64,000 nucleotides of DNA from an uncultured Saprospiraceae bacterium (GCA_937995755.1 CALKJD010000064.1:1-64000), one strand, 5' to 3'. Shown: positions 51,779 to 62,323, counted from the stretch's first letter. The notes: a model not told the origin generated them from the sequence alone. Numbers and translations: made by a program.

Positions 51779-52864
51779 ATGACCAGTACAAGTAACATAT
51801 CCTACCTGTTTGAAGATTTGAATATTCTAGATTTGTCGAGTGTATTAGCTGGACCTCAGGTGGGATCATTTTTTGCTGAATTGGGGGCTAAAGTGATCAA
51901 AGTAGAAAATAAGAATTCTAAAGGTGATCCTACAAGACAATGGAAGTTAGAAGCGGAAAAGGGTAGTAACACTATCAGTAGTTATTACGCTTCTGCTAAT
52001 TATCATAAAGACTCTTTGTTATTGGATCTTAAGGATCAGTCGGATTATAAAGTATTAAAAGATCTTGCAGTCCAGGCGGACATTATCATATCTAATTATC
52101 AGCCAGTAGTATCAAGAAAACTAAAAGTAGATTACGCAACATTGTCTAAGGATAATGAAAAGGTTATCTATGCGCAATTGCATGCGTATGCAGCAGAGGA
52201 TCCACGTCCTGGATATGATCTAGTCATGCAAGCCGAAACAGGCTTCATGTCTATGAATGGTCAACCCAATGGTGCTCCAGTCAAGATGCCGGTAGCGATG
52301 ATAGACCTTATGGCAGCACATCAGCTTAAGGAAGCGGTACTCATTGCTCTGATTAAAAGAGAGCGTGATGCAGCAGGATCACTAGTAGAAGTGTCTTTAT
52401 ATCAGTCGGCAATAGCTTCGTTGGCAAATCAAGCTAGTAATTATCTGATGGCAGGGCATATACCTAAGAAGTTAGGCAGCTTGCATCCAAATATTGCTCC
52501 ATATGGCGATGCATTCGCCAGTAAGGACAACATTCAATTTATATTGGCAGTAGGAAGTGATGACCAATTTCATAAACTAGGGGAAACCCTGAGTAGTGAG
52601 CGGTTATTATCATCTACTTTCGATTCTAATAGTGATCGTCTCTCTAATAGAGCTCAGATGAATGAGATACTTCAATTTGAGTTCGTGCGTAGAACCTTTG
52701 ATGAGACAGAAGAACTACTTAATTCCCAAAAAATCCCTTACTGTCGGGTGTATACGCTAGACAGAGTATTTACCGAAAAACTAGCAAAAGACATGATTTT
52801 AGATCATGCAATAGAGGGAGATGCTGTAAAAAGTGTCTCTCAAGTAGCATTTACCATTAACTGA
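51779..52864 (+). CDS. CaiB/BaiF family (class III) CoA-transferase
   Basis: LNILDLSSVLAGPQVGSFFAELGAKVIKVENKNSKGDPTRQW; conserved Asp region PGYDLVMQAETGFMSMNG. Confidence 0.9.
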   Translation: MTSTSNISYLFEDLNILDLSSVLAGPQVGSFFAELGAKVIKVENKNSKGDPTRQWKLEAEKGSNTISSYYASANYHKDSLLLDLKDQSDYKVLKDLAVQADIIISNYQPVVSRKLKVDYATLSKDNEKVIYAQLHAYAAEDPRPGYDLVMQAETGFMSMNGQPNGAPVKMPVAMIDLMAAHQLKEAVLIALIKRERDAAGSLVEVSLYQSAIASLANQASNYLMAGHIPKKLGSLHPNIAPYGDAFASKDNIQFILAVGSDDQFHKLGETLSSERLLSSTFDSNSDRLSNRAQMNEILQFEFVRRTFDETEELLNSQKIPYCRVYTLDRVFTEKLAKDMILDHAIEGDAVKSVSQVAFTIN

Positions 52865-53023
52865 TATAATAAGTGGTGACTACAGTAGTCGCTATTAATT
52901 ATTAGTACAGTTTTTGCTTAGATAATAGTGATAATCAACATGTTATGGGCTTTGTTCGTAAATTGTTGTAAACCATATTTATACGTATTATTGATTTATT
53001 TAATACATTAAAACCAATCTGTT

Positions 53024-54046
53024 TTGAGAAGAAATATACTCTACAGTCTGTTGTGTATTGGGATTTTTTTTGGAATTAATATTTCCGCGAAAGCTCAAGA
53101 TCTACACTACTCTCAATTCTACAATTCACCGTTGAATGTCAATCCTGCTTTGACAGGAGTTTTCAATGGAGATCATCGCTTCGTTGGAAGTCTGAGAGAT
53201 CAATGGAGATTTGTACCCGTACCATGGTTTACATTCAGCGGTGCTTACGATCAGAAATTGCATATCGGTGTCACCGAGAAGAGCTTCTGGAGTGCAGGCG
53301 CTAACTTCAACTACGATAGTCAAGGGGATAGCCGAATCAATTTGGCGACACTCAATGTCACAGGTAGTTATAATCGTATTCTCAATCCTAGTAATGTAAT
53401 TACCGGTGGTTTGCTACTTGGTTACTCCACGAGAGGATTCTCAGAGACTGACCTTACATGGGATAAGCAGTGGAATGGAGATACATTCGATGCTACAGAT
53501 CCTTCAGGTGAGGCATTTGACGCCACGAGAGTGAGTTTCTTAGAGACTGCTGCAGGTGTTAATTATAGATGGCAAAAGTCCAATAGAACAAAAGTGGACG
53601 TAGGCCTAGGCGTATTTCACTTGATAGAACCATCTGTATCTTATTATGATGGAGATACAGAAAAACTACCTAGAAGATATAATGTGATGGGACTGGGTAA
53701 CATTCAGTTATTAGATGCTATAGATCTGCAGATGCACGGTCTCTACCAAAAACAAGAAGAGTACAGCGAATTGGTGATTGGAGCATTAGGTAAGTTCTAC
53801 CTCAATCAGAAGAGAGGAAAAGAAACACAAATACATTTAGGGTTTGGATATCGAACATCAGGTAGTCTTATACCTACGTTTGCTATTGATTATAGAGGCG
53901 TATACGTATCCTTTAGTTACGATGCGGATGTTACCAATTTCAACGATTTAGCAGAGAGTAGTAGAGGTGGACCGGAGTTTCACGTTAGATATATCATCAA
54001 GCACGTAAAGCAGATGAAGAAATTTAAAGTTTGTCCAATTTACTAA
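53024..54046 (+). CDS. PorP/SprF family type IX secretion membrane protein, TTG start
   Basis: Signal peptide, AQDLHYSQFYNSPLNVNPALTGVFNGDHRFVGSLRDQWRFVPVPWFTFSGAYD; TTG at 53024-53026. Confidence 0.93.
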   Translation: MRRNILYSLLCIGIFFGINISAKAQDLHYSQFYNSPLNVNPALTGVFNGDHRFVGSLRDQWRFVPVPWFTFSGAYDQKLHIGVTEKSFWSAGANFNYDSQGDSRINLATLNVTGSYNRILNPSNVITGGLLLGYSTRGFSETDLTWDKQWNGDTFDATDPSGEAFDATRVSFLETAAGVNYRWQKSNRTKVDVGLGVFHLIEPSVSYYDGDTEKLPRRYNVMGLGNIQLLDAIDLQMHGLYQKQEEYSELVIGALGKFYLNQKRGKETQIHLGFGYRTSGSLIPTFAIDYRGVYVSFSYDADVTNFNDLAESSRGGPEFHVRYIIKHVKQMKKFKVCPIY

Positions 54047-54067
54047 TCCACTAGAACCGATAAAGAC

Positions 54068-56491
54068 ATGAGAAAGATATATATATTCTTATTCCTTAGT
54101 ATCAGCTTGACCGCTTTCGGACAGTCTAAGAAGGCTTTTCTAGAGGCAGCGACTAAAGCTGAGCTAAATGATAATTACTTCGCAGCCTTGTCATACTATG
54201 ATGAAGCGCTGGAGTTTGACGATGCAGACGAAGAGGTGCTCTATAAGTCAGCTACGGCAGCTAGACAATGGGAGGCGCTTACTATGGCGGAAAAGAAGTA
54301 TTCTAAACTGATAGATACTTTAAACTCACAGACATACTCAGATGCAAGGTTTTACCTAGCCCAAGTAAGACAAAAGCTTGGTAAATATGATGAAGCCAAA
54401 ATGGATTACGAGTTGTACTTATCTGAGTACAAAGATGATGATGAGAAACTGACTGCTATTGCCAATATGGAGTTGAAAGCGCTAGAGTGGGCATCAAATC
54501 AAGAAGCCAATGCCGATGAAGGATTTCAAATAGAAATACTTGGCGGTGATGTGAATAGTCCATATTCTGATTTTGGAGCGATCAAGGTAGATGAGGATCT
54601 GTATTACTCATCACTTAGGTATGAAGAGACAGACCCTGAAGAGAAGCCATCTAAACTAATATCCAAGATTCTAAAATCTGAAGATGGTGCGAGTGGAGAA
54701 ATGATTGACGATGACATTAATTTAGATCAGAAGCCTGTGGCACATACAGCCTTTAATCTAGATCATTCTAGGATGTACTACACATTATGTGAGTACAAGA
54801 CAGATGCTGCATTACGATGTGATATCTACTTCAGAGAGCTGAATCCAGATGGCACGATGAGTAAAGCCATGTCGATTGGGACTGAGATTAATGATACGAG
54901 TCATACATCGACACAACCCAATATTGCTACTGATCCAAAAACAGGAGAAGAAACTATATACTTCACTTCTGATAGAGAAGGAGGAAAAGGAAACTTAGAT
55001 ATATGGTATGCTAAGGTGAATAGCGATGGTACGGTTGGCACACCTACTAATGCAGGAAGTATCAATACTACACAAAACGATATAACACCATTCTATCATA
55101 ATAATTCTGGAATATTATACTTCTCATCTAGAGGGTATATGACTTTAGGAGGCTATGATATATTCAGTACTCAGATGAGTCCAACTGGATTTGCTACAGC
55201 TGAGAACGTAGGTATGCCTGCTAACAGTAGTTATGATGATGTATACTTTACACTTAATGGTGATGAAGATGAAGCGTACTTCTCATCTAATAGACTAGGC
55301 TCGCAATATGTCGACACAGAAAAAGAGGCATGTTGTTTTGATATATATCGAGCGGATATTATGAATGTGGATCTATTTCTTAATGGGTTGACATTTGATA
55401 AGTTAACTTCGAGAGAATTGGCAGGAGCCACAGTAACGGTCATCGATGCTATAACTGGTGAAGAAGTCGGTGTTATAGTTAATGAGGAAGGAAACGATCA
55501 CATCATTGCCCTTAGAAAGAATAAGGAGTATATAGTAATAGCAAATAAGGATAAATACTATCCGGATACGATTCAGTTAAGTACGAAAGGAATTACAGAA
55601 TCCGATACAATCATCAGAAAGCTATACTTGGATTCAGATTATTTTGCTTTAGACATCAATACGTTTGATACTAAAACTAGAGAAGCATTGAATGGTGCAA
55701 CAGTAACTCTTATGGATATAACAGATCCGAATAATCCTAATGTGATTCAAGTAAACCCATTGAATAACGATTTTCACTTTTTGTTAGATCCTAATAAGAA
55801 ATATAAAATCATCGCCTCTAGACCAGAATACATAGATGAGACATTATACATCAGTACAATGCCCGGAGCTAACGATGGTCGTATCATTAAGAAAGATGTA
55901 TTCTTACTCAAGCCAGAGTTAGATTCTTATCTGCCGCTGTCGTTATATTTTGATAATGATGAGCCAGACAAAAACAGTAGATCTAGTCTAACGGATAAGG
56001 TGTACTCTGATCTACATAGAAATTATATGGCAAGAAAGTCCGTGTTTACATCTGAATTTAGAAACGGATCTTCTGAAGGAGATAGAGGTAACGCAGAAGG
56101 TGATGTAGAATCATTCTTTGCTGGAGAAGTAGAGTCAGGATATAGTAAGTTGCAAACTATGCTGGGTGTATTAATCAAAGAATTACAACTTGGTCAACGC
56201 ATACAAATATCGATAAGAGGGTATGCTTCTCCAAGATTTGAAACTAAATACAATTTAGTACTAGGGCAAAGAAGGGTAGCAAGTGTCAAGAATGAAATGC
56301 TCAATTATCAAGGAGGAGTACTGAGACCATTTGTCAATAGTGGACAACTCAAGGTAATAGATGTTTCATTTGGTGAAGAATTAGCACCGAGTAATATCAA
56401 TGATAATTTAAGAAATGAAAAATTATCAATTTATAGTCCTGAAGCAAGCAAAGAGCGTAGGGTAGAAATAATCTCAGTGACTAAAAACTAA
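54068..56491 (+). CDS. OmpA-family protein with N-terminal TPR-like and PD40 regions (PorE-like architecture)
   Basis: TPR-like N-terminus; YFTSDREGGKGNLDIWYAKV and LYFSSRGYMTLGGYDIF PD40 motifs; C-terminal OmpA-like RIQISIRGYASPRFETKYNLVLGQRRVASVKN. Confidence 0.88.
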   Translation: MRKIYIFLFLSISLTAFGQSKKAFLEAATKAELNDNYFAALSYYDEALEFDDADEEVLYKSATAARQWEALTMAEKKYSKLIDTLNSQTYSDARFYLAQVRQKLGKYDEAKMDYELYLSEYKDDDEKLTAIANMELKALEWASNQEANADEGFQIEILGGDVNSPYSDFGAIKVDEDLYYSSLRYEETDPEEKPSKLISKILKSEDGASGEMIDDDINLDQKPVAHTAFNLDHSRMYYTLCEYKTDAALRCDIYFRELNPDGTMSKAMSIGTEINDTSHTSTQPNIATDPKTGEETIYFTSDREGGKGNLDIWYAKVNSDGTVGTPTNAGSINTTQNDITPFYHNNSGILYFSSRGYMTLGGYDIFSTQMSPTGFATAENVGMPANSSYDDVYFTLNGDEDEAYFSSNRLGSQYVDTEKEACCFDIYRADIMNVDLFLNGLTFDKLTSRELAGATVTVIDAITGEEVGVIVNEEGNDHIIALRKNKEYIVIANKDKYYPDTIQLSTKGITESDTIIRKLYLDSDYFALDINTFDTKTREALNGATVTLMDITDPNNPNVIQVNPLNNDFHFLLDPNKKYKIIASRPEYIDETLYISTMPGANDGRIIKKDVFLLKPELDSYLPLSLYFDNDEPDKNSRSSLTDKVYSDLHRNYMARKSVFTSEFRNGSSEGDRGNAEGDVESFFAGEVESGYSKLQTMLGVLIKELQLGQRIQISIRGYASPRFETKYNLVLGQRRVASVKNEMLNYQGGVLRPFVNSGQLKVIDVSFGEELAPSNINDNLRNEKLSIYSPEASKERRVEIISVTKN

Positions 56492-56499
56492 TAGGAGCT

Positions 56500-59400
56500 A
56501 TGAACAAGATAAATTCGAATATAATGAATAAGATAAATCATAGTAGCGTGCAAAAGAGTGTTATGAAATGGCTACTCATGGGAATAATGTTTTTATTCCT
56601 TAGCTACGATATGTCAGCCACTCACATAGTTGGGGGAGACTTTACCTATACAAGATTAGAAGATGGTAGATTTGAAATCAAGCTTACTGTTCGTCGAGAT
56701 TGTTTTAATGGTGAAGAAGAGTTCGATACCTTAGCCAATGTATTTTTATACAATGAATACGGAGATAAGTTTTCTTACACGACTCTAGACGGTTGGTCCG
56801 ATGGTCGATACTCTATTCCTTTTATGGGATCCGATACGATTAATGAAGTGTTGATCAGTGATTGTGGATTTGAAGGTGCACAAGTATGTGTGCATGAAGC
56901 TAATTATATTGATACCATTTCATTGCCAGACAATCAAGGCTTTGGTTTTATTTTGGCCTACGAAAGATGTTGTAGAAACACTTCTCTGAACAATATTGTA
57001 GACCCACTAGAAACGGGTACGACAGAGTATATCGAGATTCCATTACTAGCATTTACAGAAGGTAATAGTTCACCAAGATTTAACTCTTGGCCTGACCTAT
57101 ATATATGTGCAAACGAACAATTAATATTTGATCATGGTGCGACAGATCCAGATGGGGATGAACTAAGATATAAGCTATGTCTTCCTAGTACAGGAGCAAC
57201 GAAAGATGTTCCCCTGGCTTTACAACATATCGAAGGTTTTCCGCCAGCACCAGTGGACTATATTTTTCCTTATAGTCTAGGTGATATGATGGGTGGTGTC
57301 CCTCTAGAGATAGATGAAATGACTGGAGAACTCACCGCTATACCTAATCAAAATGGTCAATACTTAATAGGTGTATGTGTAGAAGAGTGGAGAGATGGTG
57401 TAAAGATTGGCGAAGTACGTAGAGATTTTGAATATAATGTACGTACATGTGCGGAGGCACCAATGGCTTCGTTTGATGCGCCTACTTCACAATGTGATGG
57501 CAACTTAGAAGTATCATTTACTAACGGGTCAAGTGATGCATTACTGTACCAATGGAACTTTAATTTTCCAAGTACAGATCCTGCATTTATTACTACTGAA
57601 GAGAACCCTACGTTCACTTTTCCTGCAGAAGGAACATATACTGTACAGCTGCAATCTTTTAGAGGAACGGATGAATGTGTAGATGAATTTTTTCAAGACA
57701 TCACTGTAATTACTGCGGAAATAGATGCTGACTTTAAAGTGGCTATTGGAGAATGTATGGATGATAATAATATTACATTATCATTGAGTAATACAAGCTC
57801 CGATAACTCCGCCGGATATGATATAGAAGGAGCTGAATGGACCGTCAACCAAGGAGGGGATATTCAAACGGCTTCAGGACTTAATTCTAGTGTAGATGTA
57901 GATCTATCTGGTGCTGATCCTATTATCACTTTGGTAGTTACTTCTACAAGTGGATGTACTGCTGAGATTACCAAGACGATAACTTTAAATAATTTAGTTG
58001 CGATTGGAGACTTTAGCTTTACTGCTAATGGTTGTCCTACTTCTGAGACATTACAGTTTACACTCACGGATCTATCCTCTGGGCTTAATCCAGATTATAC
58101 CCCTACATCTTGGGATTGGACAATCGTATCTAGTGAGGGGACTAATACGTTCACTGGACCCACAGTAACTAATGAACTAGATCCATTTCAAAATATAACG
58201 GTAACACTAGTAGTGGCTTTTGATAATAACTGTACAGCTACAATTACTAAGGATATCAATTTGGAAGATAGCCTTCCAGTTTCAGATTTTGAAGTGAATC
58301 TGATAGGATGTCTAGATAATGGTCTAGCATCATTTACAGTTTCAGATATTTCTAATATGATACCAGACAATCCATCTAATCCTACGAATTGGGATTGGAC
58401 GATTACTTTGGCGGATGGTACTATTATATCTTCTGATTTACAAGTAGTAGCTTTAGACGTAGTTCCTAATCAAGTGATCAGCGTTGATCTTATGGTGAAT
58501 TTTGAAAACGGTTGTGTAGCTGCAGTTTCTAAAGATGTAAACTTAGCTGACTTATTGCCAACAGCCAATTACAATCTTACACCAGAGACATGTCCTGATG
58601 ATGGTACAGTAGATGTTACGATTACAGATGCCTCAACTAATGCTAGTGGCGTATCGCCTGTAACTATAGACTGGGCTATAGGGCCTATATCCAATATTCA
58701 AAATTTTGTAGGTTCTCCTGTAGAGATTAATCTACCAAAAGATTCTGTAATATTTATTTCACAAATCGTATCATTTAGTAATGGATGTATCGACACGCTT
58801 ACTGAGCAAATCGTACCTGGACCATTTGCAGTTCTTAATTTTAATGGTGATCCGATACTAGCTTGTGGTGGTGACGAAGTAGCTATTTTAATTAATCCCA
58901 ATCCTGACTTTACGTATACTTTTGATCCAGAGACAGGACTTGATTTTACTAATGGTGCTCACGATCCTATTTTTGTAGGTACAGAGAATATGACATATAA
59001 TGTTACAGTCACTGATGGTCTTTGTACTGTAGAAGGGACAGTAGATGTCAATGTTGAAGAAGGTATAGAACTTACAGTTGAAGGAGAAGAATTCTCATGT
59101 GATGGCGAGGTAAATCTTACGGTTTCGGGTGGTGTAGGTGCAGGAGATTATGAGTGGTCATTAGCAAGTGATCCTAATACTGTCATATTTATAGGAGATA
59201 ATTTGGTAACCACATTTGATGGAAGCTCAGAGACATACATCGTGATTTTTACGGCAGAAGGATGTCCTGGTACTGCAGAACCATTTACAGTCAGCCAATT
59301 AGCAATTGATATAGAACTGATAGAGCCATTCCAGATATGTGCAGGAGATTCTATACAATTTGTAGTGTTGAATAATGATCCAAATCAAACGCTCGTTTTT

Positions 59401-60810
59401 GAATGGGAAGAAAATATCCATATCACAGGAGGTAACGATACTGACATGCCAATAATCGAAGTTGGAGAAAATGAAACTGATCCATTTGAACTGCCATTTA
59501 CAGTGACGAATCAATTGGGTTGTTCACTGATGGATACACTTAATGTAGTCATTGCAGATATGCCTATACTTACTTTTAATAGTACATTGACTGAGTGTGG
59601 TGCACTTGAGGTTTGTTTTGATATTCCAGTTCAATTCTTTGGATTTCCATTATGGGATTTTGGAGATTTGACTACCAATGATGATACATCACTTGATATG
59701 GCACCTTGTTATACTTACCCAGATTTTGGTACGTATACAGTCACATTGAGTAATATTTCTGGAATCTGTCAAGCAGAGCCAGTAACAATGGAAATAGTGA
59801 TTAATCCACAAATAGTAATAACTGAAATATCAGATGTAACAGTTTGTGCAGGAGATGAAGTGACATTGACAGCGGATACAAACTTAGAGGCAGATGCTTA
59901 TACTTCAGTTTGGTGTAATGCGGCTGGTGATACACTCTTTATAGGAAGCGAATATGTATTTGTACCTACAGAAGATATAGATGTGATGCTCAAAGTATCA
60001 GATGTCAATGATTGTAATGATTCGCAAACCATCTCTGTCGAAGTATTTGACTTTGATCTTGATGTATCTTTTCCAGATGTATTCTGTGGAGGTGCTGAAG
60101 TGCCAGTTACAGTAACTAATAATAGTGATGGAGATTTGACTTACTTATGGGGACCTGAAGATTGTGTGATTTCTGGTGGCGATACAGCTAATCCAGTATT
60201 GACTGCTTCTGGAGATAATAAGCAATTTACAGTAACAGTAACTAACAATGAGACTGGCTGTACGATGGACTTTAGTTACGATATTCCAGTGACGCAATTT
60301 GATATAGATATAGAAGCAACTCCAGATACGACTATCAATGAAGGAGAAGAAGTAGACATCAGTGTAATAGGAAGCGAAGAGGGAGATACATACGTATGGA
60401 GTAACGGCAATATGGATGAGACTCAGACTGTAATGCCATTAGATACTACGATTTATACGGTGACGGTGACAGACGAAAACGGATGTACAGATACAGCAGA
60501 GATTACGATCAATGTACGTAAGCCAGAATGTGACGAGACAGATGTATACTTACCTAATGCATTTTCACCTAATGCGGATGGAATCAACGATGTACTGTTC
60601 GTTAGATCTAACTTTATAGAAAGTATGGAGCTAATCATCTACGATAGGTGGGGAGAAGAAGTATTCCGTACTACGGATCAGTCTATCGGTTGGGATGGTA
60701 CTTATGGCGGAGAAAAACTAGCACCAGATGCATATGCTTATATACTTGATGTAATATGTATCAATGCTGTAGAATACACAAGAAAAGGTAACGTATCTAT
60801 CATTAGATAG
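56500..60810 (+). CDS. Large PKD-repeat cell-surface protein with type-B T9SS (gliding-motility-associated) C-terminal domain
   Basis: 1436 aa; repeated approx. 110-aa PKD-like units; C-terminal VYLPNAFSPNADGINDVLFVRSNFIESMELIIYDRWGEEVFRTTDQSIGWDGTYGGEKLAPDAYAYILDV. Confidence 0.93.
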   Translation: MNKINSNIMNKINHSSVQKSVMKWLLMGIMFLFLSYDMSATHIVGGDFTYTRLEDGRFEIKLTVRRDCFNGEEEFDTLANVFLYNEYGDKFSYTTLDGWSDGRYSIPFMGSDTINEVLISDCGFEGAQVCVHEANYIDTISLPDNQGFGFILAYERCCRNTSLNNIVDPLETGTTEYIEIPLLAFTEGNSSPRFNSWPDLYICANEQLIFDHGATDPDGDELRYKLCLPSTGATKDVPLALQHIEGFPPAPVDYIFPYSLGDMMGGVPLEIDEMTGELTAIPNQNGQYLIGVCVEEWRDGVKIGEVRRDFEYNVRTCAEAPMASFDAPTSQCDGNLEVSFTNGSSDALLYQWNFNFPSTDPAFITTEENPTFTFPAEGTYTVQLQSFRGTDECVDEFFQDITVITAEIDADFKVAIGECMDDNNITLSLSNTSSDNSAGYDIEGAEWTVNQGGDIQTASGLNSSVDVDLSGADPIITLVVTSTSGCTAEITKTITLNNLVAIGDFSFTANGCPTSETLQFTLTDLSSGLNPDYTPTSWDWTIVSSEGTNTFTGPTVTNELDPFQNITVTLVVAFDNNCTATITKDINLEDSLPVSDFEVNLIGCLDNGLASFTVSDISNMIPDNPSNPTNWDWTITLADGTIISSDLQVVALDVVPNQVISVDLMVNFENGCVAAVSKDVNLADLLPTANYNLTPETCPDDGTVDVTITDASTNASGVSPVTIDWAIGPISNIQNFVGSPVEINLPKDSVIFISQIVSFSNGCIDTLTEQIVPGPFAVLNFNGDPILACGGDEVAILINPNPDFTYTFDPETGLDFTNGAHDPIFVGTENMTYNVTVTDGLCTVEGTVDVNVEEGIELTVEGEEFSCDGEVNLTVSGGVGAGDYEWSLASDPNTVIFIGDNLVTTFDGSSETYIVIFTAEGCPGTAEPFTVSQLAIDIELIEPFQICAGDSIQFVVLNNDPNQTLVFEWEENIHITGGNDTDMPIIEVGENETDPFELPFTVTNQLGCSLMDTLNVVIADMPILTFNSTLTECGALEVCFDIPVQFFGFPLWDFGDLTTNDDTSLDMAPCYTYPDFGTYTVTLSNISGICQAEPVTMEIVINPQIVITEISDVTVCAGDEVTLTADTNLEADAYTSVWCNAAGDTLFIGSEYVFVPTEDIDVMLKVSDVNDCNDSQTISVEVFDFDLDVSFPDVFCGGAEVPVTVTNNSDGDLTYLWGPEDCVISGGDTANPVLTASGDNKQFTVTVTNNETGCTMDFSYDIPVTQFDIDIEATPDTTINEGEEVDISVIGSEEGDTYVWSNGNMDETQTVMPLDTTIYTVTVTDENGCTDTAEITINVRKPECDETDVYLPNAFSPNADGINDVLFVRSNFIESMELIIYDRWGEEVFRTTDQSIGWDGTYGGEKLAPDAYAYILDVICINAVEYTRKGNVSIIR

Positions 60811-60904
60811 ACTAAAGAAATACAAGATGTTATAGCACGAATAATTAGATGTCAGTTAGTGCTTTTTGTTAACTGATATAATGCCCTAGAATTGATTTTT
60901 AAAT

Positions 60905-60936
60905 AGGCACTGTCGTTAGATGGTGCCTGTTTTTTG
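60905..60936 (+). terminator. Terminator-like hairpin after the PKD-protein gene
   Basis: AGGCAC(60905-60910)...GTGCCT(60923-60928) followed by GTTTTTT. Confidence 0.65.
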
Positions 60937-61029
60937 AGTAAAGGAGCAATGTAATTTAGTTAAGTGTTGGACTCTCTGTTTTCGCAACTTAAGTCGCGCT
61001 TTAAGTCTTTGAAGTGAATTAGGAACTCT

Positions 61030-61414
61030 ATATGGAGATTGGAATTGTAACTATAATTTTTCATCATATGGAGATAATCAAAAAAATCAATTATATCGTC
61101 ATCTCTAATGAATTGATTACTTTTTTAAAAAATGGAAAGGCTGAAATATACAATGATAAAATACCAGAACATCTAAGCATTAGATAGTCTTGAAGTATTG
61201 AATCGACGAAAGCAGGGATACCTTCTTTGCTAGAAGATTTTTTCAATCTGGAGAATACTTGGAATTTGTTAATGCAAATTCACCTTTAAGAGAATAAGTA
61301 ATAGACAGTTTTTGGAATGATTTCTTTAGATTGTCTACAGCGTGGACTAGTTACATTGAAGAAGACGATAGAACCGTAATAGGTACACAAATAGAGGAGT
61401 ACAGTCGACTGTAA
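61030..61414 (+). pseudogene. Decayed ORF fragments in shifting frames
   Basis: Peptide-like segments read by eye: LYGDWNCNYNFSSYGDNQKNQLYRHL*, NELITFLKNGKAEIYNDKIPEHLSIR*, then DTFFARRFFQSGEYLEFVNANSPLRE*VIDSFWNDFFRLSTAWTSYIEEDDRTVIGTQIEEYSRL* in one frame with an internal TAA. Confidence 0.4.
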
Positions 61415-61438
61415 TTAAAGATTTAATTAGTCTTAGTC

Positions 61439-61753
61439 TTACGCCTCTTTCCCAGAATTCAAGTACTCACTCATTTCTTTATTCACGGTACTTGCGATTA
61501 CGTCGATATGAGTTTTTCCAGCTGTTTCGATTTGGATCGTTTTACCATCCATTTTCGTGATTTTACCCACGATACCACTTCCTGTAGCTACTAAGTCTCC
61601 TTTTTTAAGGTCCTCCATAAATGCTTTTTGCTCTTTTGCTTTCTTTTGTTGCGGTCTGATCATCAAGAAGTAGATTACAGCAGTGATGAATATAAGAGGC
61701 ACCCATTGGGCTAAAAAGTTAGAATTTACTTGAAGTATAGTAGCGTATAACAT
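61439..61753 (-). CDS. yajC: Preprotein translocase subunit YajC
   Basis: WVPLIFITAVIYFLMIRPQQKKAKEQKAFMEDLKKGDLVATGSGIVGKI. Confidence 0.96.
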   Translation of the reverse strand: MLYATILQVNSNFLAQWVPLIFITAVIYFLMIRPQQKKAKEQKAFMEDLKKGDLVATGSGIVGKITKMDGKTIQIETAGKTHIDVIASTVNKEMSEYLNSGKEA

Positions 61754-61810
61754 AATTGTTAGTCTTTATTTTCATTGATTGAAGACGCAAATATATAACT
61801 TGCAGACTAG

Positions 61811-62323
61811 ATGATGAACTCTAAAGCAAATAGAATATATCTAATCGGAATGATGGCTTCTGGAAAGTCCACTATTGGTAAGGTATTAGCCGAAGCATTA
61901 GGGTATACATTTGTAGATATGGATGCAGAAATAGAAGCGAAACGAGGGAAATCGATATCTCAGATATTTGCGACTGAAGGCGAATCATATTTCAGAGAGT
62001 TAGAAAGCCAATTGCTTCAAGAGCTTTCTTCTATAAAGAATGTAGTCATCTCGACCGGTGGAGGAGCTCCTGTACATCATCAAGGAATAGACATCATGTT
62101 GGATACAGGAAGGGTAGTATGGCTCAAAGTGTCAAGGGATGAGATCTATACGAGATTACAGAATGATAATACACGACCTTTAGCCAAGCAACTCAGTAAG
62201 TATCAACTCTCTAAGCTGATGAGTTCTCGTAAACTTATTTATAAACAGGCTGAGATTAGAGTCTGGAATAGAGGAAAGATGGAAGATGTAGTAAATAGAA
62301 TTCAATCGAAGGTAAGAGTATAG
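61811..62323 (+). CDS. aroK: Shikimate kinase
   Basis: IYLIGMMASGKSTIGKVLAEALGYTFVDMDAEIEAKRGKSISQIFATEGESYFRELES; VISTGGGAP. Confidence 0.95.
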   Translation: MMNSKANRIYLIGMMASGKSTIGKVLAEALGYTFVDMDAEIEAKRGKSISQIFATEGESYFRELESQLLQELSSIKNVVISTGGGAPVHHQGIDIMLDTGRVVWLKVSRDEIYTRLQNDNTRPLAKQLSKYQLSKLMSSRKLIYKQAEIRVWNRGKMEDVVNRIQSKVRV

